Source: Chitinimonas prasina (GTDB lineage Bacteria; Pseudomonadota; Gammaproteobacteria; Burkholderiales; Chitinimonadaceae). Taken from it: DNA of 64,000 nucleotides. This document shows positions 37,039-46,527 of this stretch, in pieces. The stretch lies in assembly GCF_030160395.1 (NCBI RefSeq), contig NZ_BSOG01000002.1, forward strand, positions 635,280 to 699,279. The letters run 5' to 3'. Within the stretch, counting starts at the first letter, position 1; every line of letters starts with the position of its first letter. Under the pieces are notes generated by a model, which was not told the DNA's origin, did no database searches, and worked only from the letters and a program-made list of their open reading frames with translations. A program made the translations under genes and the position numbers.

Positions 37039-39204
37039 TCAGCTCAGCTTGAATGGCAGGTCGTACAGGCGCTTGCCGGTGGCGGCGGCAATGGCATTGG
37101 CCACGGCGGGTGCAATCGGCGGCACGCCGGGTTCACCCACCCCACGCGGAGCCGCATCGCTGGGCAGGATATGCACCTCTATCCTGGGCATGTCGCCTAT
37201 GCGCAGCACGGGGTAATCATGGAAGTTCGATTGCTCTACTGCACCGGACTTGAGCGTAATCGCGCTGTGCATGGCGGCAGACAGGCCAAAGCCTATGCCA
37301 CCCTCCATCTGCGCCCGTATCACATCCGGGTTGATGGCAATACCACAATCGACGGCGCAAACTACCCGGTCTACCTTGTAGCTACCATCCGGCCGTACAG
37401 TGACTTCTGCCACTTCAGCCACGAAGGTGCCGAAAGACTCCACCACTGCCACCCCCCTGCCCCGTTTTTCGCCCTTCTTGCCCGCTTTGAGCGGCTGATT
37501 CCAGCCAGCCTTCTCGGCCACCAGCTTCAATACACCAGCGTGGCGGGGATGCTTATCCAGCAAGGCCAAACGATACGCCACCGGGTCACGTCCAGCGGCC
37601 TTGGCCGCTTCATCTATCATCGTTTCGACGGCATAGCCCGTGTGGGTGTGCCCTACCGAACGCCACCACAGCACCGGCACGCCCAGTCGCGGTGAATGCA
37701 GGTCTACCTGCAGATTGGCGACAGCATAAGGCAGGTCCGATGCCCCCTCGACCGAGGTCGCATCCACTCCATCCTTCACACCAAATGCCTCGAACGGCGT
37801 GCCCGTCATGATGCTCTGGCCTACCACCCGCTGGCGCCAGCCCAGCAATTGGCCGCCAGCATCCAGTGCCACTTCCACCCGGTGCAGATAAAGCGGCCGG
37901 TAGTAACCGCCTCGCATGTCGTCCTCGCGCGTCCATACCAGCTTGACCGGGTGGCGGCCAGCGGTGGCCTTGACGATATGGGCGCATTCCATAGGGTAGT
38001 CGGAAGCCGGATTGGCCCGGCGACCAAAACTGCCCCCCGCGTACAGCATGTTGATGCTGACCTGCTCTGGCTTGATGCCAAACACACTGGCGATCATGGC
38101 CTGGTCTACCGTCTGCATCTGCTCGCCGTTCCAGACTTCCACCCCATCTTTGTCCTGCCGCATCACGCAATTGAGCGGTTCCATGGCGGCATGGGCGAGA
38201 TAAGGAAAGTAGTAGTCGGCCTTGAGCACTTTGGCGGCCCCCTTGAAGGCCTCCACCACATCGCCCGTCTTGCTGGCCACAGCACCTGGCTGATCCAGCA
38301 GTGCCCGGTACTGGGCCACCAGTTCTGGCGTGCCTTGGGGCACAGCCGCTGTCTCATCCCACTCCAGCTTGAGCGCATCGCGCCCCTTCTTGGCCGCCCA
38401 AAAACCGTGTGCCAACACGGCCACACCGCTGGGTATGGCGACCACCTCCACCACGCCCTTGACCTGCTTGGCCGTCGTGGCATCAAAGGACTTCAGCTTG
38501 GCGCCGAAGCGCGGCGGGTGCGCCACCACAGCTGTCAGCATGCCTGGCAGTTTTACATCCTGGGTAAACTGGGCGCGTCCAGTAATCTTGTCCTTGCTGT
38601 CCTTGCGCGGCAACTTCTGCTTGCCGATCAGCTTGAAATCCTTGGGGTCTTTCAGCTTGGGTTCCTTGGGCACCTCCATGGTGGCGGCCAGCGCCGCCAG
38701 ATCGCCAAAACTGGCTTGCTTGCCGCTGGCATGGCTTAGCTTGCCTTGTGCCACGGCAATCTCCGCCGCAGGCACCTGCCACTGTTGGGCCGCTGCGGCT
38801 ACCAGCATGGCGCGGGCCGTTGCCCCTGCCTGGCGCAATTGCTTCCAGGAATTGGCCATGGCACTGCTGCCACCGGTGCCTTGGGTTGGCCCCCACATCA
38901 GATTGTTGTAACGCTTGGCATCGGCCGGCGCTGCCTCCACCATAACCTGGCGCCAGTCAGCATCCAGTTCTTCAGCCAGTATGGTCGCCAAGCCGGTATA
39001 GCTGCCCTGCCCCATCTCCAGATGCTTGGCGATGATGGTGACACTGTTGTCGCTGGCGATACGGACAAAGGCATTCGGCGCCAAGCTGGCCGGCATGGCA
39101 GCGGCACGGGACTTTCCCGACCACTGAAAACCGACCACCAGCATGCCACCCAGTGCACCCGCCTTGAGCAAGCCACGGCGCGATATCTCCACAGTCTTGT
39201 CCAT
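37039..39204 (-). CDS. Molybdopterin-binding subunit of a xanthine-dehydrogenase-family hydroxylase (IorB-like)
   Basis: A 721-residue protein beginning with a Tat-type signal ([16 protein letters not shown]). The xanthine-oxidase large-subunit fold is duplicated, as in isoquinoline 1-oxidoreductase beta subunits. Seen are [22 protein letters not shown] (with GQG), [20 protein letters not shown] and [18 protein letters not shown] near the end, which carries the catalytic Glu region. Together with the iron-sulfur subunit it forms a periplasmic hydroxylase for an aldehyde or N-heterocycle. It starts one base after the small subunit stop. Confidence 0.92.
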   Translation of the reverse strand: MDKTVEISRRGLLKAGALGGMLVVGFQWSGKSRAAAMPASLAPNAFVRIASDNSVTIIAKHLEMGQGSYTGLATILAEELDADWRQVMVEAAPADAKRYNNLMWGPTQGTGGSSAMANSWKQLRQAGATARAMLVAAAAQQWQVPAAEIAVAQGKLSHASGKQASFGDLAALAATMEVPKEPKLKDPKDFKLIGKQKLPRKDSKDKITGRAQFTQDVKLPGMLTAVVAHPPRFGAKLKSFDATTAKQVKGVVEVVAIPSGVAVLAHGFWAAKKGRDALKLEWDETAAVPQGTPELVAQYRALLDQPGAVASKTGDVVEAFKGAAKVLKADYYFPYLAHAAMEPLNCVMRQDKDGVEVWNGEQMQTVDQAMIASVFGIKPEQVSINMLYAGGSFGRRANPASDYPMECAHIVKATAGRHPVKLVWTREDDMRGGYYRPLYLHRVEVALDAGGQLLGWRQRVVGQSIMTGTPFEAFGVKDGVDATSVEGASDLPYAVANLQVDLHSPRLGVPVLWWRSVGHTHTGYAVETMIDEAAKAAGRDPVAYRLALLDKHPRHAGVLKLVAEKAGWNQPLKAGKKGEKRGRGVAVVESFGTFVAEVAEVTVRPDGSYKVDRVVCAVDCGIAINPDVIRAQMEGGIGFGLSAAMHSAITLKSGAVEQSNFHDYPVLRIGDMPRIEVHILPSDAAPRGVGEPGVPPIAPAVANAIAAATGKRLYDLPFKLS

Positions 39205-39205
39205 A

Positions 39206-39688
39206 TCAGGCCTCCAGCTTGTCTGAAGCCTTGCCAGCCATGATGGCCGAAGCCTCATGGATGGCAGCCCGGATGCGGTGATAAGTGGCGCAACGGCAGA
39301 CATTGCCCGACATGGCGGCATCGATATCGGCATTCGTCGGCTTGGGCTTTTGCGCCAGCAAAGCAGTCGCCGCCACGATCTGGCCAGACTGGCAATAGCC
39401 GCACTGCACCACATCCAGTTTTTGCCAGGCAGCCTGTACGGCACGCGCTGGCGCACCGCTGATACCCTCTATGGTGGTGACCTTGCCCTTGCCGACCGCC
39501 GATACCGGCAAGCTGCAGGATCGGGTAGGCTGCCCGTTCAGCAGTACCGTGCAGGCACCGCACAAAGCCATACCGCAACCATACTTGGTACCGGTGTAGC
39601 CAAGCTCGTCTCGCAACACCCATAACAGGGGCGTGTCTGCATCGGCGTCGACCTCATGGGTCTTGCCGTTGATACTGAGTTTCAACAT
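39206..39688 (-). CDS. (2Fe-2S) subunit of the molybdenum hydroxylase (IorA-like)
   Basis: A 160-residue electron-transfer subunit. The plant-type cluster ligands are in [20 protein letters not shown], followed by RSC. The second cluster ligands are in [14 protein letters not shown] and [12 protein letters not shown]. The start at 39688 ([14 protein letters not shown]) has GGAGG upstream. It is first in the cluster iorA-iorB-SBP-xdhC-mocA. Confidence 0.95.
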   Translation of the reverse strand: MLKLSINGKTHEVDADADTPLLWVLRDELGYTGTKYGCGMALCGACTVLLNGQPTRSCSLPVSAVGKGKVTTIEGISGAPARAVQAAWQKLDVVQCGYCQSGQIVAATALLAQKPKPTNADIDAAMSGNVCRCATYHRIRAAIHEASAIMAGKASDKLEA

Positions 39689-39891
39689 GGGTAGAGCCTC
39701 CGGGCAGGCGATGGGAAGAACTTCAGCAGTATAGAAAGCACGCAGCCAGAAAACAGCACGGTGCAACACACAATGGCATCCATCTCACCGGGTGGCATTT
39801 CCAGGCGTTTCGATTTCCAAGCAAGACAAGGCCTGCGTAACAACTGCAACGGCGCCATGCAACGACCGCGCGGTTCCAGGAGGCCCCCGCA

Positions 39892-41046
39892 TCAACGCTT
39901 GGCTAACAGCTCGCAATGCTGTCTGGCCATGGCTTCAGCAGCATCGGTCAGCAAACTAGCCGCATCCCGTTGCGCAGTTTCCCGGTCTACCGCACCGCCC
40001 ACCAACGCCAGGCAGTGATCAAAACGCTGCTGCAAAGCAGGTAGCGCAGCGCTGTCGATATCGCCCGACAGCAGGCTGGCCGGTACCGCAAGGCGAGCCG
40101 CACGACCCGCTACCCGCCACGGCACCTTGCCCAAGGGCGTCTGCGCATCCGACCGCCCCTCTCCCGTCAGCAGCCAATCAGCGCCAGCCAGGCTGGCATC
40201 CAGCTTCTGCAGATCGGCTATTGCCTCGGCGCCAGGCTCCAGCGTCGCCCCTAAAAGGCGCAGCGCCCAGCCCAGCCCACCCGCCGCACCACTCCCAGGC
40301 TGATCGCGTAAATCCTGGCCGCGCACGGCATCGCCCAACTCGCCCAAGCGTTGCAAGCGCCGGTCGAAGCGATCCAGCTCTTCGCTGCGCACACCTTTCT
40401 GCGGGCCAAACACCGCAGTGGCCCCAGTTGCGCCGCATAGGGGGCTGGCAACATCAGCCAGGGCTACCAGCCGGGTCTGCGCCAGCCTGCTGTCCAGGCC
40501 CGACAAATCCACCACCGCCAGATCGGCAAGGCTCGCCAATGTGGGTGGCAGCAGCAAACCCCGGCCATCCAGAAAACGTGCCCCCAAGGCTGCCAGCAGC
40601 CCTACGCCGCCATCATTGGTGCCTGTCCCCCCTAGGCCCAGCAACACACGTGCACAGCCCGCGTCGAGCACTGCCAGCAGCAACTGGCCCAGCCCCAGGG
40701 TGCTACGGTCTGCAACCTGGCTGCTGCCCACCAGCGTTATCCCCACCAGCTCAGCCGATTCGATCACCGCCGAACCATCAGGCAAGCGCAACCACCGCGC
40801 AGGTTTGAGCCTGCCCTCCAGATCAGGCATTACCGCGTGCTGCCATTGCGCCGGCATGGCTGCGGCTACCGCCTCCAGCGTGCCCTCGCCGCCATCGGCC
40901 ATGGGGTGCAGATGCAGGTCGGCCTCCGGCCATATGCGGCTCAGGCCTGTTGCCATGGCATGGGCAGCCTGTGCAGCGGACAAGGTTCCCTTGAAGGAAT
41001 CAGGCGCAATCACGATGCGCGGTATGAATGAGGTCTGCATGGACAT
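39892..41046 (-). CDS. Glycerate kinase (class I, GarK/GlxK type)
   Basis: A 384-residue kinase. Seen are IVIAPDSFKGTLSAAQAA at the start, MADGGEGTLEA, LGLGGTGTNDGGVGLLAALGARFLD (binding glycines), and LLTGEGRSDAQTPLGKVP. These match the glycerate kinase family producing 2- or 3-phosphoglycerate. Two ATGs (41046 and 41040) are possible. It is divergent from the radical SAM gene, with a palindromic operator between them. Confidence 0.92.
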   Translation of the reverse strand: MSMQTSFIPRIVIAPDSFKGTLSAAQAAHAMATGLSRIWPEADLHLHPMADGGEGTLEAVAAAMPAQWQHAVMPDLEGRLKPARWLRLPDGSAVIESAELVGITLVGSSQVADRSTLGLGQLLLAVLDAGCARVLLGLGGTGTNDGGVGLLAALGARFLDGRGLLLPPTLASLADLAVVDLSGLDSRLAQTRLVALADVASPLCGATGATAVFGPQKGVRSEELDRFDRRLQRLGELGDAVRGQDLRDQPGSGAAGGLGWALRLLGATLEPGAEAIADLQKLDASLAGADWLLTGEGRSDAQTPLGKVPWRVAGRAARLAVPASLLSGDIDSAALPALQQRFDHCLALVGGAVDRETAQRDAASLLTDAAEAMARQHCELLAKR

Positions 41047-41108
41047 AGTGTGCCGACCTGACGAGCGGCAGGAAAGTGCCCGGCCGTTTATCGTTTTGCA
41101 TGGCCAAT

Positions 41109-41126
41109 GGAGAACGAACGTTCTCC
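41109..41126. promoter_or_regulatory. 18-bp palindromic operator upstream of the radical SAM gene
   Basis: GGAGAACG-AA-CGTTCTCC is a perfect inverted repeat containing GAAC-N4-GTTC. A -10-like TATCAT (41134-41139, preceded by TGC) follows seven bases later, so it covers the promoter spacer. The same sequence, with one arm change, recurs at 48934-48951. This suggests a shared repressor. The repressor is unknown. Confidence 0.65.
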
Positions 41127-41146
41127 ACGGTGCTATCATGGCGGCC

Positions 41147-42205
41147 ATGGACCAGCCTCTACACGGCCGTGGCACAGCCCGCAATCCCGACAACCGCTAC
41201 GCGGCCCATGCCCGCGAGGCGGTGGACGATGGCTGGCTACGGGAGGCGGATGGCAAGCCACGTACGGTGATTACGCTGCATGAAGCCAAGTCCATCATCA
41301 GTCGCAACAGCTCGCCGGATGTGCGCTTTCAGCAATCGATCAATCCCTATCAGGGTTGTGAGCATGGCTGCATCTACTGTTATGCCCGCCCCAGCCATGC
41401 TTATTGGGGCTATTCGCCGGGGTTGGATTTCGAAACCAGAATTATCGCCAAGCCCAATGCAGCCGCGCTGCTCAGGGCCGAGCTGGCCAAGCCCGGCTAC
41501 CAGCCCAGCAGCATCTGCATAGGCAGCAACACCGATTGCTATCAACCTGCAGAACGGGAGCTGGGGCTGACCCGGGCGGTACTCGAAGTCCTGGCCGAAA
41601 CACGCCACCCCACCATGCTGCTGACCAAGAATGCCCTAATAGAGCGGGATATCGACCTGCTGGCCGATCTGGCCGGAGACGGCCTGGTGCAAGTCATGAT
41701 CAGCGTTACCACGCTGGATAGGGAACTGGCACGCAAGCTGGAGCCCCGTGCCAGCCAGCCGCTGCGCCGGATTGAGACCATTGCCAGGCTGGCGCAGGCC
41801 GGGATACCGGTAGGGGTGCTGGCCGCGCCGATGATTCCGGCACTGAATGATCATGAGATGGAACAGATATTACAAACCTGCCAGGCAGCAGGTGCCAGCC
41901 GCGCTGGCTATGTCCTGCTGCGCCTGCCGCTGGAATTGGCCCAGCTGTTTGATGACTGGCTGGCCCAGCACTACCCCTTGAAGCGTGATCATGTATTGAG
42001 TGTGCTGCGGCAAAGTCGCGGCGGCCGCTACAACGATGCCCGCTTTGGCAAGCGTATGCGCGGCGTAGGGGTGTTTGCGGATATGCTGTCGCAGCGCTTC
42101 AAACTGGCACGCCAGCGCCTGGGGCTGGACCAGCCCACCGTGGGGCTGGATACCAGCCTGTTCCGCCCACCCCGGCCCGATGGCCAGCTCGATCTATTCA
42201 GCTGA
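41147..42205 (+). CDS. PA0069 family radical SAM protein (SplB-related)
   Basis: About 352 residues. The cluster motif is YQGCEHGCIYCYARPSHAYW (CxxxCxxC), with LDFETRIIAKPNA and TLDRELARKLEPRASQPLRR following. This matches the PA0069 family, distantly related to spore photoproduct lyase; function is not established. In-frame ATGs at 41138 and 41147 are both possible. The second lies seven to eight bases after the -10 box, which would make a leaderless mRNA. Confidence 0.85.
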   Translation: MDQPLHGRGTARNPDNRYAAHAREAVDDGWLREADGKPRTVITLHEAKSIISRNSSPDVRFQQSINPYQGCEHGCIYCYARPSHAYWGYSPGLDFETRIIAKPNAAALLRAELAKPGYQPSSICIGSNTDCYQPAERELGLTRAVLEVLAETRHPTMLLTKNALIERDIDLLADLAGDGLVQVMISVTTLDRELARKLEPRASQPLRRIETIARLAQAGIPVGVLAAPMIPALNDHEMEQILQTCQAAGASRAGYVLLRLPLELAQLFDDWLAQHYPLKRDHVLSVLRQSRGGRYNDARFGKRMRGVGVFADMLSQRFKLARQRLGLDQPTVGLDTSLFRPPRPDGQLDLFS

Positions 42206-42218
42206 CCGAGCGGCTGCA

Positions 42219-42923
42219 TCAGCTCCTGGCCGGTATCCCCAGGCCAGTGGCAACAGCTGGCCTTGCCACAAAAGCATCCAGTGCCCGCAACACATGGGGG
42301 AATTCGCTAACCCCTACCAGCTCGCCCGCGCCATAAAAGCCTATCAGGTTGCGCACCCAGGGAAACACCGCGATATCGGCGATGGTGTAGCGCTCACCCA
42401 TGATCCATTCCCTGTCCGCCAGGCGCTGGTTCAACACCGCCAACAGACGCTTGGATTCCGCCACATAGCGATCACGCGGACGCTTGTCTTCATAATCCTT
42501 GCCAGCAAATTTGTGGAAGAAGCCCAGTTGGCCAAACATCGGGCCTATTCCCCCCATCTGGAACATCAGCCACTGTATCGTCTCGTAACGCTCGGCAGGA
42601 TCAGCCGACAGGAACTTCCCCGTCTTCTCCGCCAGGTACAGCAGGATGGCGCCCGACTCAAACAGGGCCAGGGGCCGTTCGCCAGGACCTTGGGGATCCA
42701 ATATCGCCGGTATCTTGTTATTCGGGTTCAAGGACAAAAACGCCGGCGACATCTGATCGTTGGTCTCGAAGCTGACCAGGTGAGCCTCGTAAGGCAAGCC
42801 CGTCTCTTCCAGCATGATCGAGACTTTCACACCATTAGGTGTGGGCAAGGAATACAGCTGCAGCCGGTCGGGATGGGTTGCGGGCCACTTCTGGGTGATG
42901 GGGAAAGCCGAGAGGTCAATCAT
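42219..42923 (-). CDS. Glutathione S-transferase family protein
   Basis: A 234-residue enzyme. The thioredoxin-like half contains LYSLPTPNGVKVSIMLEETGLPYEAHLV and NPNNKIPAILDP, then ALFESGAILLYLAEK (Glu-Ser for glutathione). The C-terminal helical domain holds YTIADIAVFPWV. The TPNGVKV pattern fits the YghU/nu-type group. The ATG at 42923 has AAGGA upstream. It converges on the radical SAM gene, 13 bases apart. Confidence 0.92.
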   Translation of the reverse strand: MIDLSAFPITQKWPATHPDRLQLYSLPTPNGVKVSIMLEETGLPYEAHLVSFETNDQMSPAFLSLNPNNKIPAILDPQGPGERPLALFESGAILLYLAEKTGKFLSADPAERYETIQWLMFQMGGIGPMFGQLGFFHKFAGKDYEDKRPRDRYVAESKRLLAVLNQRLADREWIMGERYTIADIAVFPWVRNLIGFYGAGELVGVSEFPHVLRALDAFVARPAVATGLGIPARS

Positions 42924-43142
42924 GTCTATCCTTCGGGGCAGGCCCAGCCTGCACACCGGTTGATGAGTGGAAGTAGATGCAGCAGCAGTGCTCTACATCA
43001 GGGCGACCGCCTCCGCTTTCAAGCATCACCCCGCAGCACCGCTCGCTTGCCCAAGCGCTACGCGGGAGCTTGTTCGTGATGCCAGCCCCCCAAATCCGCC
43101 GGAATCAGCTAGATTTGCCGCCCCACAAGCGACTCGGTCATC

Positions 43143-43679
43143 ATGCAAACCAACCTCTACGACGCTTCGGTGCCCGTGTTCAGCCACTATCTGCAACAAC
43201 TGGCGCACATGCTGGCGAAAGCCACCCTGCATGCCCAAGATGGTGGGGATGCAGCCGAGAAGCTGCTGAACGCGCATCTGGCTCCCGATATGTTCAATCT
43301 GGCGCAGCAGGTTGGCATCACCGCTGGCTTCAGCCTGCGCGCCTGTTACCCCTTGGCGGGTCTGGCCATTCCCAGCCTGCCGGATGCCGGCAGCAGCTTT
43401 GCAGGGCTGCAGGCTTGCCTGGGCCAGACGCAGGGCTTACTGCAGTGCCTGACCCGCGAACAGATGGCGCATGCCCCCGAACTGCCCATCACCACCCAGG
43501 CAGGCCAGGCCGAGCGCCAGTTCAACCGGCACGACTATCTGCTGCACTACACCCTGCCCAATTTCTTCTTCCACCTCGGCATGGTTTACGCCATCCTGCG
43601 CCATCAAGGAGTGCCGCTCAGCAAGCAGGATTTCGACGGCCACCATGCCTATGCCCCCGGTTTTTCTTTTGTGGCATAG
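43143..43679 (+). CDS. DUF1993 domain-containing protein
   Basis: A 178-residue protein that matches DUF1993: it begins NLYDASVPVFSHYLQQLAHMLAKA and ends YLLHYTLPNFFFHLGMVYAILRHQGVPLSKQDFDG. The predicted fold is a four-helix DinB-like bundle. Function is unknown. Its last 31 bases overlap the 3' end of the helicase gene on the other strand. Confidence 0.88.
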   Translation: MQTNLYDASVPVFSHYLQQLAHMLAKATLHAQDGGDAAEKLLNAHLAPDMFNLAQQVGITAGFSLRACYPLAGLAIPSLPDAGSSFAGLQACLGQTQGLLQCLTREQMAHAPELPITTQAGQAERQFNRHDYLLHYTLPNFFFHLGMVYAILRHQGVPLSKQDFDGHHAYAPGFSFVA

Positions 43680-44902
43680 GCTGCAGCCTCGCGCAGCTTG
43701 TCTTTCTTGCTCTTGCGCTTGCCCTTGATGCCGCCATTGCCGCTGACATCCACCACCGCCGAGGCCTGTTGTATTGGCTCGTACCCCGCCACCACTTCGC
43801 GCCCAACCCGCAGCCCTTGGCGTTTTTCTATCAGGCGGAAGTGCGCCTCGGTATCAGCGCTGATAAAGCTCACCGCCAGGCCATCCGCCCCCGCGCGCCC
43901 CGTGCGGCCTATGCGGTGGGCGTAATCCACCGCTGAACGCGGCAGATCGTAGTTCACCACCACCGGCAACTGGACGATATCAATGCCGCGCGCAGCAATA
44001 TCGGTCGCTACCAGCACCTGCAGCAGGCCCGCCTTGAAATCCTGCAGCACCTGCCCTCGCCTACCCTGGCTAAGCTGGCCGTGCAGCGCAGCAGCGGCAA
44101 TACCCGCGCGGCCCAACTTATCGGCCAATCGTTCGGTAGCATGCTGGGATGCGGCAAAAACCAGTACCTGAGTCCATTGCGCCTGCTGCAGCAAATGGCG
44201 CAGCAAAGCCGTGCGGCGGTTATCGTCCACCTGTATGGCGCGCTGGCTGATGGCTGGCGCATTGGCGGGTTCCGTCGTCAGCACGATGCGTACCGGGTTC
44301 CGCAGCAAGCGGTCGGCCAGCGCCATCACAGCAGCGGGAAAAGTCGCCGAGAAAAACAGGTTCTGCCGCTGCGTGGGCATCAAGGCCAGCAACCGGCCAA
44401 GCTCATCGGCAAAATCCATATCCAGCAGACGGTCTGCCTCATCCAGCACCAGGGTGCTCAAGCTACCCAGGCTCAGCGCATTCTGCCCCAGCAAATCCAA
44501 CAGGCGCCCTGGTGTGGCGATCACCACATCGGCACCGCCCCGCAAATCCATCATCTGCGGGTTGATTGATACGCCACCGTAGGCAAGTACCCGCTTAAGC
44601 CGAGTGCCCTGGCTCAGTTGGCCCAGCGTTTCATCCACCTGTATGGCCAGTTCGCGCGTCGGCACCAGCACCAACACCTGCAAACGCCGTACCTTGCTCT
44701 CGGGCAAGGCAGAAAGCTGCTGCAGCAAGGGCAGGCAGTAAGCCGCCGTCTTGCCCGACCCCGTCGGCGCCAGCCCCAACACATCACGCCCTTGCAGAAT
44801 GGCCGGAATCGCCTGCTGCTGTATGGGTGTAGGCTCAGCATACTGACAGGCCGCCAGCTTGAGCAGCAGCGGTTCAGTCAGGCCCAGATCGGCAAAAGAC
44901 AT
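43649..44902 (-). CDS. DEAD-box RNA helicase (RhlE type)
   Basis: A 417-residue helicase. Motifs: Q motif (SFADLGLTEPLL...PTPIQQQAIP), I (APTGSGKTAAY), Ia (PTRELAIQ), II (DEAD in LVLDEADRLLD), III (SAT), V (ATDIAARGIDI) and VI (YAHRIGRTGRAG). A basic C-terminal tail (GNGGIKGKRKSKKDKLR) may hold RNA. RhlE-like proteins act in rRNA maturation and cold response. The ATG at 44902 matches the Q-motif start. Confidence 0.93.
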   Translation of the reverse strand: MSFADLGLTEPLLLKLAACQYAEPTPIQQQAIPAILQGRDVLGLAPTGSGKTAAYCLPLLQQLSALPESKVRRLQVLVLVPTRELAIQVDETLGQLSQGTRLKRVLAYGGVSINPQMMDLRGGADVVIATPGRLLDLLGQNALSLGSLSTLVLDEADRLLDMDFADELGRLLALMPTQRQNLFFSATFPAAVMALADRLLRNPVRIVLTTEPANAPAISQRAIQVDDNRRTALLRHLLQQAQWTQVLVFAASQHATERLADKLGRAGIAAAALHGQLSQGRRGQVLQDFKAGLLQVLVATDIAARGIDIVQLPVVVNYDLPRSAVDYAHRIGRTGRAGADGLAVSFISADTEAHFRLIEKRQGLRVGREVVAGYEPIQQASAVVDVSGNGGIKGKRKSKKDKLREAAAYATKEKPGA

Positions 44903-45277
44903 GGCATCCCGCACTTATAAAAGGGAATGATTATACGTGCCCAAGCCAGCAATCAGGCCTAATCTTGGCAGGCCAAAGCGGAAGAAGTCCCGGCAAGCTG
45001 ATGCCCCAATCTGGCCGATTCGGATCGATTGTGCAGGCGGCAGCCATGGCACATGAAAAAAGAGGACGGCACCGGCGGCGCAGTCTATACGCAACAGCGG
45101 CGCCAGGCAGGTTTGCCAGGCATGCAGGTGAGGACGTTAAATCAAAGCATGCGGGCAATACCAAAGCCTATCCACCCATTGCGTGGCCTTGTACTGGGCA
45201 GTAGCAGGTTTGGTCGTGGCCGGAGCTTACCGATGAGGTTGGGCAAGTGCGAAGTTGTGCAACAAAGCCCATACCCC
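44903..45277. other. Intergenic, no gene seen
   Basis: Contains the helicase promoter region on the minus strand and otherwise no convincing frame, RNA gene or repeat. It marks the start of the AT-richer, gene-poor stretch. Confidence 0.4.
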
Positions 45278-45577
45278 CTACCGAATACGACAACAACAAG
45301 ACTCGATCTCGCCGGTTGCAATCAAATCAGCGACTGTTCGTCGAATAACGTCCACGCTTATCGATTCAACCACGATCATATCCACTGCCCAAATATACGT
45401 ACCCTCAGCACATTCCCCAGAATCGCGATGTCTCTTCATAATCGTCCGAAGATTGTCGACGGTAAAAAATGTTGCCGCATATCTCCTACCGTCCTCAAGG
45501 TCAACCAAGACGTCGATATTGTCATCGGTCGCAGCAGCGATTTCGCTGCCCGACGGTGTACCAATCTGAAAATTCAT
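45278..45577 (-). CDS. Small protein, orphan-immunity-like (paralogue 1)
   Basis: A 99-residue acidic protein (MNFQIGTPSGSEIAAA...). Its part from RYAATFFTVDNLRTIM through IWAVDMIVVESISVDVIRRTVADLIATGEIES aligns with the 96-residue protein encoded at 46049-46339 (YRLNFYDAARL ... NLVIVRSVTKEEMERAVEDLVRFGLVVS). Both are small, soluble, AT-rich and on the minus strand, as are immunity genes of polymorphic toxin systems. No toxin is recognised here. The family name is not known to me. Confidence 0.6.
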   Translation of the reverse strand: MNFQIGTPSGSEIAAATDDNIDVLVDLEDGRRYAATFFTVDNLRTIMKRHRDSGECAEGTYIWAVDMIVVESISVDVIRRTVADLIATGEIESCCCRIR

Positions 45578-45662
45578 GGATTCAGTTTCTAAAAATTTTA
45601 CGAATTAGGTCAATCACCAACTTTTGATTATCTTTGCACGATTTGCCAACAATATCTATTCC

Positions 45663-45810
45663 CTACCCCGTAGAACAGTAGTATATGCGCGCTCCATTTT
45701 TCGATTGCGCCTCAAAAAACCACATTCTATTGATTTTGATCCTGTACCCGGATTCATATTCCCTTGGTGAAGCTGCTCCACCAGTCGATCCAAAATCTCC
45801 TGAACAGTCT
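45663..45810 (-). pseudogene. Possible coding remnant downstream of the IS3 fragment
   Basis: A minus-strand frame that stops near 45663 contains YESGYRIKINRMWFFEAQSKNGARIYYCST, which reads like the end of a real protein, but it has no start of its own. It is cut off by the IS3 fragment. It may be the tail of another small immunity- or toxin-like gene. Confidence 0.3.
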
Positions 45811-45811
45811 T

Positions 45812-45938
45812 TCCGGCAGCTTCGGCTTCCTTCATGATAGCGATGCTCTGGACTTCGGTGAATCGTGACTTCCTCATGAGGGGCTCCTTTGCCATTCATG
45901 CTAACTAATTTAGGGTAGACCTGGGTGGGGTAAGGTCA
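45812..45938 (-). mobile_element. Remnant of an IS3-family element (left end and orfA start)
   Basis: The minus strand reads TGACCTTACCCCACCCAG from 45938, resembling an IS3-family terminal repeat. Then from ATG 45877 it encodes MRKSRFTEVQSIAIMKEAEA, the typical start of IS3 OrfA (RKSRFTEEQIVAILKEAEA). After about 22 codons the similarity ends. The rest of the element is absent. Confidence 0.7.
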
Positions 45939-46048
45939 GCTACCTTTACGTGTTGCGGACGAGCGGGCGACGCAACAAGGTGGGCGCGCAAGGCGCATCT
46001 GGACACTACTCCGTTGCAAGCATTTCGTTCGCTGACAGGCACGATCGC

Positions 46049-46339
46049 CTACTCCGGCGCCAGTGACACCACCAAGCCGAACCTTACTAGGTCTTCTACG
46101 GCCCGCTCCATCTCTTCCTTTGTCACGGATCGAACGATCACCAGATTCGGTTCAAAGAACACATTGCCGCTCTCAAGCTCGCTTTCGATCTCCTGACCGA
46201 GGCGCGCAGCGTCGTAGAAATTCAAACGATATTGCTTTCCGCCGACAGTAATCCGCGCCCCTGAAAAACAGCCCTTTGCCGTCACCTCCCATTCATACCC
46301 CATAAAATCCGACGGCAAATCAAATGAATAATTTAACAT
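46049..46339 (-). CDS. Small protein, orphan-immunity-like (paralogue 2)
   Basis: A 96-residue protein starting MLNYSFDLPSDFMGYEWEV. A beta-rich first half (GARITVGGKQYRLNFYDAARLGQEIESELESG) is followed by a helix-rich second half that aligns with the protein at 45278-45577. The ATG at 46339 is preferred; the ribosome binding site is weak. No known domain is recognised with confidence. Confidence 0.6.
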   Translation of the reverse strand: MLNYSFDLPSDFMGYEWEVTAKGCFSGARITVGGKQYRLNFYDAARLGQEIESELESGNVFFEPNLVIVRSVTKEEMERAVEDLVRFGLVVSLAPE

Positions 46340-46527
46340 GGCCACTTCACACCACCTCACGCAAATCATACCGTTGCATGCATTCATGAACTACTGCGGC
46401 GTCAAATTGACGCCGGGTACTGGAAAACCACAAGGGATGGTCCTATTATTTGCATTCTAGGACTATTTAGAATATGTAAGATACAAGATTTGCCCCTTTT
46501 GCGTGTAAAACAAAGCCCAGCAGACCA

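Noticed and set aside
37039-39456. 84-residue upstream extension of the molybdopterin subunit
   Set aside because: It overlaps the iron-sulfur subunit out of frame and precedes a clear Tat signal at the ATG 39204.
40418-41146. Open frame extending the radical SAM gene 240 codons upstream
   Set aside because: It runs antisense to glycerate kinase, has Ser/Arg/Pro-rich composition, and the promoter and operator lie inside it.
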